From NCBI RefSeq assembly GCF_024436065.1, contig NZ_JANFNS010000003.1, positions 186,001 through 250,000 on the forward strand: DNA of 64,000 nucleotides, in the 5' to 3' direction. Positions within the stretch are counted from its first letter, which is position 1; each line of letters starts with the position of its first letter. The notes beneath the pieces were generated by a model. That model saw only the letters and a program-made list of their open reading frames with translations, was not told the DNA's origin and made no database searches. Source of the stretch: Saccharibacillus sp. JS10. Its GTDB lineage: Bacteria; Bacillota; Bacilli; Paenibacillales; Paenibacillaceae. This document shows positions 44,107-51,288 of this stretch, one piece after another. The position numbers and the translations under genes were made by a program.

Positions 44107-44891
44107 ATGATTCAGTGAAGCTGGAACTTTCAGACTTACACAAATCTTTTGGACATAAACGCAATCCGCTTCCCGTGATCGGCGGCGTCTCCCTGCAAGT
44201 CCGTCAAGGCGAATTCGTAAGCTTAATCGGCCCTTCCGGTTCCGGCAAAAGCACGCTTTTCCACCTGATCGGCGGTCTGCTGACTCCTGATTCCGGCGAG
44301 ATTCGCTTGGACGGGCGCAAGATCAACGGCGAACGTGGTCATATCGGATATATGCCGCAGCAACCGGCTTTGTTCCCGTGGCGTACGATTGAAGAAAATG
44401 TGTTACTTGACCGCGAAGTAAACGGCGTTTCTCGGCGTGAGTCGCTAGAAGAAGCACGGCGTTGGATGAAACGCGCGGGATTAGAAGGATTCGAACAAGC
44501 GTATCCGCATACGTTATCCGGCGGGATGCAGCAGCGTGCTTCGTTTGTCCGTGCGCTGCTCAGCCCTCATGAATTGATGTGCCTTGACGAGCCGTTCAGC
44601 GCTTTAGATGCTTTTACGCGCAGCGAAATGCAGGCTTGGCTGCTGGATATTTGGGAAGAAACGCGGCGCTCCGTATTATTTGTGACGCACCATATTGAAG
44701 AAGCGTTGCTGCTGTCCGACACGATCTATGTGTTAAGCAATCGTCCTTCTCAGGTGCTTCGCAGAATCGAAGTTCCGTTCCCTAGGCCTCGCCGCGAAGA
44801 GATTATCGAGACGCCGGAATTTCTGGCACTTCGCCGCGAACTGACCGGATGGATGAAAGAAGAACAACGCAAAAGCGTAACGCAAGCCTGA
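44103..44891 (+). CDS. thiZ: Thiamine-precursor ABC transporter ATPase ThiZ
   Basis: This 262-aa ATPase of the SsuB/TauB family has Walker [11 protein letters not shown]-loop MPQQPALFPW, signature LSGGMQQR, Walker B LMCLDEPFSALD and switch His in VTHHIEEA. The start ATG 44103 overlaps the thiX stop. The frame is open further upstream only as a shadow of thiX. It completes the ThiXYZ importer. Confidence 0.95.
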   Translation: MNDSVKLELSDLHKSFGHKRNPLPVIGGVSLQVRQGEFVSLIGPSGSGKSTLFHLIGGLLTPDSGEIRLDGRKINGERGHIGYMPQQPALFPWRTIEENVLLDREVNGVSRRESLEEARRWMKRAGLEGFEQAYPHTLSGGMQQRASFVRALLSPHELMCLDEPFSALDAFTRSEMQAWLLDIWEETRRSVLFVTHHIEEALLLSDTIYVLSNRPSQVLRRIEVPFPRPRREEIIETPEFLALRRELTGWMKEEQRKSVTQA

Positions 44892-44926
44892 CCGAACACA
44901 AACTTCAATACCAAAGGATGAGGGTT

Positions 44927-45733
44927 ATGACTGCACATCGATTTCCGTTAGCCGACACACATATTCATCTGGAGCAGTATACGGATGAGCAAATTTCGCA
45001 AATGCTAGCCGAGTTTCAAGAAGGCAACGGTGCCTTTGTCGTCGCGGTCTCAATGAACTTGGAATCTTCCAAGCGAACGGAAAAGTTGGCAAAACAATAC
45101 CCAGATCTGATCCACCCGGCTTACGGCTTTCATCCTGAACAGCCACTTCCTTCAATAAAAGAAGAAAACGCGCTTTTTGAATGGATGCAGCAGCAAGCAC
45201 AAGCCGGTCAAATGACCGCGGTCGGCGAAGTCGGGCTTCCGTATTATTCTCGGCTTGAAGCGATCGAACGCGGCGACCGATTAGATGAAGACGGCTACCT
45301 TCGTTTACTGGAACGCTTTATCGTTTTTGCAGCCAAACATGATCTTCCGATCATTTTGCACGCCGTTTATGAAGACGCTCCGATCGCTTGCGAACTACTT
45401 GAGCGGCACGGAATTCGCCGGGCGCATTTTCATTGGTTCAAAGGCGACGAACATACCGTGAACCGAATGATCACAAACGGTTATATGATCTCGTTCACGC
45501 CGGATCTTGCTTACGAAAACGAAATTCAAGAGTTAGCGCTGCGTTATCCGGCATCGCTCGTCATGAGCGAAACCGACGGCCCGTGGCAGTTCGAACATGC
45601 TTTTGCAAATCGAATGACACACCCATCAATGACCGCTGACGTATGCCGCGAATGGGCGTCGTTACGCGGAGTCAGCGAAGACGAAGCCCGTCGCCAATTG
45701 TTTGAAAATGCGGAACGGTTTTACGGAAGATGA
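44927..45733 (+). CDS. TatD-family metal-dependent hydrolase in the thiamine operon
   Basis: This 268-aa TIM-barrel hydrolase has the TatD metal ligands: DTHIHLE, GEVGL, ILHAVYE, AHFHWFKG and SETDGPW. TatD proteins are usually DNases. This member has HWFKG and a PYY loop and is the last gene of a thiamine-precursor transport operon, starting 35 nt after thiZ, so a role in processing imported precursors is possible but unproven. ATG 44927 is preferred, with AAAGG 9 nt upstream; ATG 44918 is in frame but overlaps the site. Confidence 0.85.
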   Translation: MTAHRFPLADTHIHLEQYTDEQISQMLAEFQEGNGAFVVAVSMNLESSKRTEKLAKQYPDLIHPAYGFHPEQPLPSIKEENALFEWMQQQAQAGQMTAVGEVGLPYYSRLEAIERGDRLDEDGYLRLLERFIVFAAKHDLPIILHAVYEDAPIACELLERHGIRRAHFHWFKGDEHTVNRMITNGYMISFTPDLAYENEIQELALRYPASLVMSETDGPWQFEHAFANRMTHPSMTADVCREWASLRGVSEDEARRQLFENAERFYGR

Positions 45734-45788
45734 TAGCGATCTTAAGCTCGAAACGTTGTATTTAAGAGCAAAAAGAAGGGCGATCTCG

Positions 45789-45857
45789 TCAAACTAGGAT
45801 GAAGTGTTCTTTAAACGTATCCGTGTAAGTAATGACTTTGTCACTGACCTGTTTCAA
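45789..45857 (-). pseudogene. IS3-family OrfA N-terminal fragment
   Basis: Read on the minus strand from TTG 45857, the 22-codon frame gives KQVSDKVITYTDTFKEHF before a stop. This matches the opening of Paenibacillus-type IS3 OrfA proteins. The rest of the transposase is absent. It follows the IS end repeat at 45886-45955 in the same order as in a full element. Confidence 0.6.
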
Positions 45858-45885
45858 ATGGGATTATTTTAGATCTCTTTTTTTC

Positions 45886-45955
45886 TTTATTGCATACAAA
45901 ACACCCTACAAGATGTCTTTTTTTAAAGTGTCCATCTTGTAGGGTAGAGTTTACT
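45886..45955 (-). mobile_element. Left-end remnant of an IS3-family element, copy A
   Basis: The block contains CCCTACAAGATG and its reverse complement CATCTTGTAGGG flanking a T-rich loop, ending in AAACTCTACCC. It is nearly identical (about 90% by eye) and in the same orientation as 47912-47983. Followed on the minus strand by an OrfA start fragment, it is best read as the left end of a decayed insertion sequence. Confidence 0.7.
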
Positions 45956-46125
45956 TCTTCTGGTGCTGTTGTTTTTGATCTGAGCTCCGTGGACGTGTGA
46001 AGCGAGGAGCAGGAACGTACAGCCCTTTTGCGGCTCTGCCGCTTAGGGGTTGTGTTTATCGCCCGCAGTAGTGGCCGCTAGCGTGAGCCCTAATTGACTT
46101 AAAATTTTTAACTTTGCTGTCACTC

Positions 46126-46726
46126 TTATGGTTTTGTAGAAATGACAGTAAACTTATTATCAGGGGTGCTTATTACTTCATAATACCTAGTAAGCGGAAA
46201 CTGTCCAGTATCTCTTATTGTGGTCTCTATTACTATTCTTGCGGAGTTATTATAATGTGAAACAACGGCTAGTTCACCGGCTCTTGTAACTCCAAAAGGC
46301 ACATTATATATGGAATAGGCGTCATTATAGGTTATCACATAGCCACCAACACTCCCAGGTATTTTAGAATAACCCGTTACTTTTCCTATGTACGAATCAA
46401 TACTGCCTGGATCAAGGTTGATTACTATTGGATATCCTTTAAATTGAGAGGCTGTTCTTGTAGGATTTTCTAAACCAATATTTGGATTTTTTTAAACCTA
46501 ATTGCTCGATTACCTCCTCAACAGTAATAGATGGATCTTTTTCTTGTTCAGCAATCACAGTATCTGAAATCAGTTTAAATTCTTCTGGAGTAACCACTCT
46601 TCCTTCAGAACTATTTGAAAAGACTTCGTCGGAAGGTGATTCTTTGAATTCGGTTGCACCTGCAACATTAGGAAGCAGCATCACAAAGCATAAAACAAAA
46701 ATCCAGAATGAAGATTTACTTTTCAT
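46126..46726 (-). pseudogene. Secreted protein gene frameshifted at an A7 tract
   Basis: ATG 46726 opens a frame with a signal peptide (1-24, ending AGA or GAT) and an EEF/EEV-rich helical region that stops at 46439. The next frame from about 46490 down to 46126 stays open and codes for an evident continuation (NPNIGLENPTRTASQFKGYP ... YIGKVTGYSKIPGSVGGYVITYNDAY ... STKP). The join falls on seven A residues (T7 on the plus strand, 46487-46493). With six A the gene is 600 nt and codes for 199 aa without interruption. The protein family is not recognised. Low GC and the IS flanks suggest horizontal origin. It may be a true pseudogene, a slippage-controlled gene or a sequencing error. Confidence 0.75.
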
Positions 46727-46811
46727 CTTATCCCTCCTGGTACTTTTTTAATAACAATTAAATCATAAAATTTTTATAAGATTAATTCAATTTTTTTCTA
46801 TTTTTATATTT

Positions 46812-47372
46812 TTAATCCTTTAAATTCTCTTCTTTGACTCCACTCCAATAACGACTACCGTACTTCCAATCTTCACCCTTATAACGTTCATATTCTTTTC
46901 GATCTACCGTAATATTCTTATGATCCCTTTTTCTAAGAAACTCTTGTACTCTTATTAATTTTATCACTAACTCATCAGAAGACTCATGCAAAGGCACTTC
47001 TCCAGAAAATTCATCACTTACAAAATTTCTGGAAATACGTATGACTTCATTTAAATCCCCATAGGAACAATATTCAAAAATATAAATACCTAAGTGCATC
47101 GCTCTCAATTCTTCTAAACTAACGGTTGGATTCCGAACACATTCAAGCATCCTCGCTTCATAAAAAATCTTCATTCTAGTTGAAAATTCGCCCCCCCTTT
47201 TTAAAATCTTGATGCCATCCTTAATAAAGCTTGCCACCTCAAGAGAAGTTGTTTTTTGTAAATGTGCTTCTACTTCGTCTTCAGAAATATCTAAAGGACC
47301 TATTCTTCTCATCATAAACGTGAAGTAACAAAGCTCCATCACAACTTCACTTAAAACCGTAATCTTCCCCAT
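46812..47372 (-). CDS. Orphan 186-aa cytoplasmic protein in the AT-rich island
   Basis: ATG 47372 follows AGGAG. The protein is charged and mostly helical, with no signal peptide or membrane segment (LSEVVMELCYFTFMMRRIG ... SLEVASFIKDGIKILKRGGEF ... GIYIFEYCSYGDLNEVIRISRNF ... YGSRYWSGVKEE). I do not recognise the family. It is far more AT-rich than the neighbouring genes, sits next to a secreted-protein gene, and is bounded by IS3 remnants. That combination is common for immunity or toxin-antitoxin cargo, but nothing in the sequence proves it. Confidence 0.65.
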   Translation of the reverse strand: MGKITVLSEVVMELCYFTFMMRRIGPLDISEDEVEAHLQKTTSLEVASFIKDGIKILKRGGEFSTRMKIFYEARMLECVRNPTVSLEELRAMHLGIYIFEYCSYGDLNEVIRISRNFVSDEFSGEVPLHESSDELVIKLIRVQEFLRKRDHKNITVDRKEYERYKGEDWKYGSRYWSGVKEENLKD

Positions 47373-47554
47373 CTAATCACTCCTTTTTATTCTTTATTTT
47401 GGGATAGTAACACAAATTTATATTAAAGTAATCTTCAAATTCATTCGCAGAAATACTCAAAGATTTATTGAAAATTTTAGTAGTAGTCTTCCTTCTTGTT
47501 AAGATAAGCGTATCTCAAATCAGAAGAAGAGAACCGGCGGGCCGATTCTCTTCT

Positions 47555-47983
47555 TAAACTGCATCCTTTGTAAAGGGCATTTAGAAAAAAGTTAGGACAC
47601 GTGAAGAATCTGTTGCCTGTATCGTTCAGGCGGCAGCTTTTTCACGTTCCATTGCCCGCGTTCCCGATTGTAATACGTCATAAAACGCTTGATTTCTTAC
47701 TTGACTTGTTGGAGCGTTTGGAAGGCTTTGAATTGTCCAAACTTCATTTTTTTATTGTAGACAAATACGTCCGGCGACTCGCTCCATAACGCAGATCGGT
47801 AATATCTGTCAACAGAACTTGGTCTGCGACTCCAGTTTTGAATTTCCACTATATTTTTTGTTGGGTTGTGAACAATTGTGTAGACATTCGTTTCGACCAC
47901 CGCTCATTTTTCTTTATTGTACACAAAAAGACCCTACAAGATGTCTTTTTTCAAAGTATCCATCTTGTAGGGTACAGTTTAAA
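47555..47983 (-). mobile_element. Internally deleted IS3-family element, copy B
   Basis: Both ends seem present: the left end on the minus strand (AAACTGTACCCTACAAG, about 47983 down) with the CCCTACAAGATG hairpin, and the right end TAAACTGCATCCTTTGT (47555-47571). The termini share TAAACTG-x-A-x-CCT. Between them only the 3' part of orfB remains. At about 430 bp it is far shorter than a complete IS3 element (1.2-1.5 kb). Confidence 0.7.
47592..47850 (-). pseudogene. IS3-family transposase OrfB, C-terminal fragments
   Basis: Minus-strand reading gives KTGVADQVLLTDITDLRYG, the first DDE-region Asp motif of IS3 OrfB. After a frameshift and stop it gives RFMTYYNRERGQWNVKKLPP and ERYRQQILHVS, the usual IS3 C-terminus, ending at TAA 47592-47594. 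The frame is broken at least twice and most of the DDE domain is missing, so the enzyme cannot function. Confidence 0.8.
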
Positions 47984-48023
47984 CAAAAGGGTTGCCTTTT
48001 TTATCCCTATAAAATTCCGGAAA

Positions 48024-48842
48024 TTAAGCTTTTTCCAAAATCCCTTTTACCAGACCTACGAAGTTTTCACGTACGCGCGCGGCAACTTCGATAACTTCTT
48101 CATGGTTCAGCGGTTGGTCAAGAATCCCGCAAGCCATATTCGTCAGGCACGAAATACCCAGCACTTTCATTCCGCCGTGTACCGCGACTACCGCTTCAGG
48201 AACCGTAGACATGCCTACAGCGTCGCCGCCGAGAATACGAATCATACGAACTTCCGCAGGCGTCTCGTAAGCAGGGCCGCTCCACCATGTGTATACGCCT
48301 TGTTGCAGCGTAACGCCTTGCTCTTTGGCAACTTCTTCGGCAAGATTACGCAGATCGCGGTTGTAGACTTGTGACACGTCCGGGAAACGAACGCCTAGCT
48401 CGTCGTTGTTTGGTCCGATCAACGCATTGTTGGAAACCAAGTTGATATGATCCGTAATCAGCATCAGATCGCCTGGGTTAAAGCTTGTATTGACTGCTCC
48501 GCAAGCATTTGTCACGATCACCGTTTCGACGCCAAGAGCTTTCATGACGCGAACCGGGAACGTTACTTCTTTGAGTGTGTAACCTTCGTAGTAGTGGAAA
48601 CGGCCTTTCATCGCGACAACGGTTTTGCCTTTCAGCTCTCCGATCACCAGCTCGTTGGCATGACCGACGGCTTCCGACTTCGCGAAGTACGGAATTTCGG
48701 CATATGGAATCACGACTGCATTTTCGATCTCATCGGCGAGCGTACCCAGACCGGAACCGAGAATAAGCCCAATAGTAGGTTGTTGCTGTGTTTTGCTAGC
48801 GATAAAATCGCGAGCTTCCAAAATTTCTTGTGTTTTTTGCAT
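48024..48842 (-). CDS. punA: Purine-nucleoside phosphorylase I (inosine/guanosine)
   Basis: This 272-aa enzyme splits purine (deoxy)nucleosides with phosphate into base and (deoxy)ribose-1-phosphate. It is the trimeric PNP type: GLILGSGLGTLADEIEN, the phosphate/His loop MKGRFHYYEGY, VTNACGAVN, DHINL, YTWWSGPAYETPAEVRM and GMSTVPEAVVAVHGG, with the Asn in SCLTNMACGI. ATG 48842 follows AAGGAGG. It is monocistronic. IS3 copy B lies directly after it. Confidence 0.96.
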   Translation of the reverse strand: MQKTQEILEARDFIASKTQQQPTIGLILGSGLGTLADEIENAVVIPYAEIPYFAKSEAVGHANELVIGELKGKTVVAMKGRFHYYEGYTLKEVTFPVRVMKALGVETVIVTNACGAVNTSFNPGDLMLITDHINLVSNNALIGPNNDELGVRFPDVSQVYNRDLRNLAEEVAKEQGVTLQQGVYTWWSGPAYETPAEVRMIRILGGDAVGMSTVPEAVVAVHGGMKVLGISCLTNMACGILDQPLNHEEVIEVAARVRENFVGLVKGILEKA

Positions 48843-48941
48843 GATGAATCCTCCTTAGATAGTTACTGCACGATCAATGGTTGTCCTCAACCAGTGTACC
48901 GGGAGAATCGCCTTGTGTAAACCGATAATCAGCGATGAAAG

Positions 48942-49691
48942 TTACTCTTTATTCAAGCCTTTGCTTTCCAAAAAGGCACGTAGCAACAGTCTGGACGGCG
49001 TCGTCACTTTGTCTGCCATCTGCTCTGACCATGACGATGTACGTTGACCGTTGGTGCGCTCGGTAATATAACGCACCGAAGTCTCGTCATAAGCGGCTAC
49101 GCCGCGTTCATTTTGCTCGGCATTGTAGCCGTTCATATGCAGTACGGCTTCTTTTGGCAAACGTGGACGCAGACCTGCTCCGTGGTTCGGATCGGGATAA
49201 CCCACGCACATGCCAAATACCGGATACACGTAATCCGGCAATCCCAATAATTCGGCTACCGTTTCGATCTGGTTGCGGATTCCGCCGATATAGACAATGC
49301 CGAGATCCATCGATTCTGCGGCAATCGCTGCATTTTGCGACGCCAATGCAACATCGACCGTTGCGACAACAAAGTTTTCGACCGCGCCTTCATAAGAAGT
49401 CGCATCCGGTTGGTGCGTCTCGGCTGCTTTTTTCAAGCGGGACAGATCGGCGCACCAGACCAAAAATACCGGGCATTCCTGAATATACGCTTGATTGCCC
49501 GCACACTCGGACAGTTTATTTTTCAACTCGGAATCGGTAACGGCAATCACGGTATAAGCCTGTACGTTGCTCGAACTCGAAGCCATTTGACCTGCCTGTA
49601 CAATTGTTTCGAGTTGTTCTTGCGAGACGGGTTGATTCGTATATTTGCGAACAGAGCGGTGGTTCATTAACAAAGAAATGGTATCATTCAT
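48942..49691 (-). CDS. NADPH-dependent flavin oxidoreductase, NfrA family
   Basis: This 249-aa nitroreductase-fold enzyme binds FMN and uses NAD(P)H to reduce nitroaromatics, flavins or disulfides. It shows the NfrA pattern: LLMNHRSVRKYTNQPV, GQMASSSSNVQAYTVIAV, LSLGIVYIGGIRN-like IVYIGGIRNQIETVAELLGLP and the C-terminal RPRLPKEAVLHMNGYN. ATG 49691 is preceded by AGAAAGAAGG. It is monocistronic. Closest described relatives are Bacillus NfrA1/YcnD. Confidence 0.92.
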   Translation of the reverse strand: MNDTISLLMNHRSVRKYTNQPVSQEQLETIVQAGQMASSSSNVQAYTVIAVTDSELKNKLSECAGNQAYIQECPVFLVWCADLSRLKKAAETHQPDATSYEGAVENFVVATVDVALASQNAAIAAESMDLGIVYIGGIRNQIETVAELLGLPDYVYPVFGMCVGYPDPNHGAGLRPRLPKEAVLHMNGYNAEQNERGVAAYDETSVRYITERTNGQRTSSWSEQMADKVTTPSRLLLRAFLESKGLNKE

Positions 49692-49769
49692 TGTAAAATC
49701 CTTCTTTCTGCGTCAGAGTCCTTTTCGCTTCTATTATGAAACGATGATGTCGTCGATGCAAGAAAGCAC

Positions 49770-49830
49770 AAAAAAGCTCTGATCCGTAATGACTTCTTCC
49801 GAAAAAGATAGGCGTCTTGGATCAAAGCTT
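49770..49830 (-). terminator. Terminator after the Ser-rich small protein gene
   Basis: Read on the minus strand, AAAGCTTTGATCC (49818-49830) pairs with GGATCAGAGCTTT (49773-49786), ending in a T-run. Confidence 0.75.
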
Positions 49831-49841
49831 TGTTCGCAAAC

Positions 49842-50057
49842 TTATTCACTTTGTAGAAATGGTGTCGAAGCAGGATTTGAATTAGAAAAAGACTCAGTAG
49901 AAAGCGTATTCATAACTGACGATTGCGATGGATCAGAGGGTTCAGTTATGGAAGACTGCGACTCCACCGTACTTGAAGAATCGCGTAACGTCTGAATCAA
50001 AGCGAAAGCGGCGGTAAATGGCAAATGTTGCTGAACTTCGCGGCGTCCTTTGCTCAT
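49842..50057 (-). CDS. Small Ser/Thr-rich protein, unknown
   Basis: This 71-aa frame is preceded by an excellent ribosome site (GAGGAGG, 8 nt from ATG 50057) and followed at once by a terminator, which supports expression. A basic N-terminus (MSKGRREVQQH) and a short hydrophobic stretch (FTAAFALIQTL) lead to a disordered Ser/Thr/Pro/Glu tail. No family is recognised. Confidence 0.62.
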   Translation of the reverse strand: MSKGRREVQQHLPFTAAFALIQTLRDSSSTVESQSSITEPSDPSQSSVMNTLSTESFSNSNPASTPFLQSE

Positions 50058-50181
50058 TTCTGATCCTCCTCACGTAATCTTACACGACATCGAAGTGAAG
50101 CTTTGTGTATATTTAACGTGAATTAGAGGGTTTGAAGCAACAAATTCGTCCAAATTTTTACATTATGCGTTCTTTTTGAAG

Positions 50182-51069
50182 TTATTGAAGCTCCCAAGGA
50201 TTTCTCGCATCACGGAAGTTTTCAATTTTTGTATTCAAAGCCCAGCCGTTTTTCTGAAGAAGCGCGGTGTATTGCGCTAACATTTTCGCGAATGGCGTGT
50301 TGCCGCCTTTTTTTATCTGCTGCAAATAAGCGGCTTTCGCATAAGCATCCAGATGCCCAGTCTCGTCAAATAGAGGCACATTATCGGTTCCGTACAAGAC
50401 GATATGAAGCGATTGACGGTATAGATCATCGACGACTTTCGTTTCCGGCGAATTCGGATAGAGCATCAGATAGCGACTTTGGCGCTCGGCACGATTCAAC
50501 AACTCGTTCCAACTTACGATCAAGCCCGCGTCTTTCGTCAGTTCGCTTTTCGTTTCATCCGAGCGAATTTTCAAGTACGACGCATACCGACTTGTTGTGT
50601 ATGGCGCGTACTTCATATAACGGAGATAATCGATTTTCGGGAAAAAGTAACCTTCGGTCGAGTCCAGCACATAGCCGTTTTTCTCGATTTCGATCAGAAG
50701 TTTATCGGCTTGCGCATTTCCGGTTCGCGTGCCGCGTTTCCAATCTCCATAGATGCCGTCTTTTTCCATCAAAGCTTGTTGAACACTTTCTTGGCTTAGC
50801 GCTTGCTCCAGACCTGCTACTCTTTTTTGTTGCAGGGCTTCTAAGCGACGTAGCCATACGGTGACCGAAGCCGGAGCCCCGGAATCCGCATGATCTTCGA
50901 TATAGGTCCATAATCCATGAATATCATTTTTTTCGGATAAAGAATTAAAAGTAGAAGGCGCAGCTTCCACCGATTGTATAGGAACCACCGAACTCGTCAG
51001 TGCAGTCATCAACGCGATCGCAGCGAGTGTCGGAATTTTTTTGCGGGTTCGAGATTGGATATTCGTCAT
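50182..51069 (-). CDS. Secreted protein of unknown function
   Basis: This 295-aa protein has a signal peptide (about 1-36, ending VEAAPS) and a mostly helical mature part (WTYIEDHADSGAPASVTVWLRRLEALQQKR ... YGDWKRGTRTGNAQADKLLIEIEKNGYVLDSTEGYFFPKIDYLRYMKYAPYTTSRYASYLKI). This resembles hypothetical exported proteins of Paenibacillus that I cannot assign to a function. ATG 51069 is preferred, with AAGGAG 8-9 nt upstream; a GTG three codons earlier overlaps less well. It is monocistronic. Confidence 0.82.
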   Translation of the reverse strand: MTNIQSRTRKKIPTLAAIALMTALTSSVVPIQSVEAAPSTFNSLSEKNDIHGLWTYIEDHADSGAPASVTVWLRRLEALQQKRVAGLEQALSQESVQQALMEKDGIYGDWKRGTRTGNAQADKLLIEIEKNGYVLDSTEGYFFPKIDYLRYMKYAPYTTSRYASYLKIRSDETKSELTKDAGLIVSWNELLNRAERQSRYLMLYPNSPETKVVDDLYRQSLHIVLYGTDNVPLFDETGHLDAYAKAAYLQQIKKGGNTPFAKMLAQYTALLQKNGWALNTKIENFRDARNPWELQ

Positions 51070-51223
51070 TGAAAACACTCCTTAGGTCGTTGGGATGTAC
51101 TTGTGTGAATATAGATTGGAAGCGGATTCATGATCTTGTGCCTAATATACGCTGAAATTAATCAAAAGACTCAAAAATTCGAAATTTTAATTATGGCAAA
51201 AATGTGTCGTGAAGTTTCAAGTT

Positions 51224-51265
51224 AAAAAAAGCCGCGCCACGGCTCAAATGTCCGTAGCGCAGCTT
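51224..51265 (-). terminator. Terminator after copA
   Basis: Read on the minus strand, a 14-bp stem with two G-U pairs (51252-51265 with 51229-51242) runs into seven T residues. Confidence 0.85.
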
Positions 51266-51288
51266 AATGATTTTAAACATATAGGCTT

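Larger units (their letters stand above)
45734..46125. other. Spacer with IS3 debris at the left edge of the accessory island
   Basis: This 392-bp stretch has no intact gene. It holds the orfA fragment (45789-45857), the IS end hairpin (45886-45955) and a GC-rich imperfect hairpin around 46020-46055 (GCGGC-TCT-GCCGC core) of unknown origin. Confidence 0.65.
47373..48023. other. Spacer with IS3 copy B at the right edge of the accessory island
   Basis: This 651-bp stretch has no intact gene. The AT-rich part up to 47520 is upstream of the orphan gene. A near-perfect hairpin (AAGAAGAGAA arms, about 47524-47556) lies just outside the IS right end. From 47555 to 47983 it is IS3 debris, and a short AAAAGG/CCTTTT stem (about 47985-48002) may end the purine phosphorylase transcript. 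Confidence 0.65.

Noticed and set aside
45886-47983. The two direct copies of the CCCTACAAGATG hairpin as a CRISPR-like or attachment-site pair
   Set aside because: Each copy is joined to IS3 transposase debris in the order expected for an IS end, so insertion-sequence ends explain them. There are no repeat-spacer arrays.
49789-49995. Plus-strand 68-codon frame opposite the Ser-rich gene
   Set aside because: It lacks a ribosome site, while the minus-strand gene has both a strong ribosome site and a terminator.
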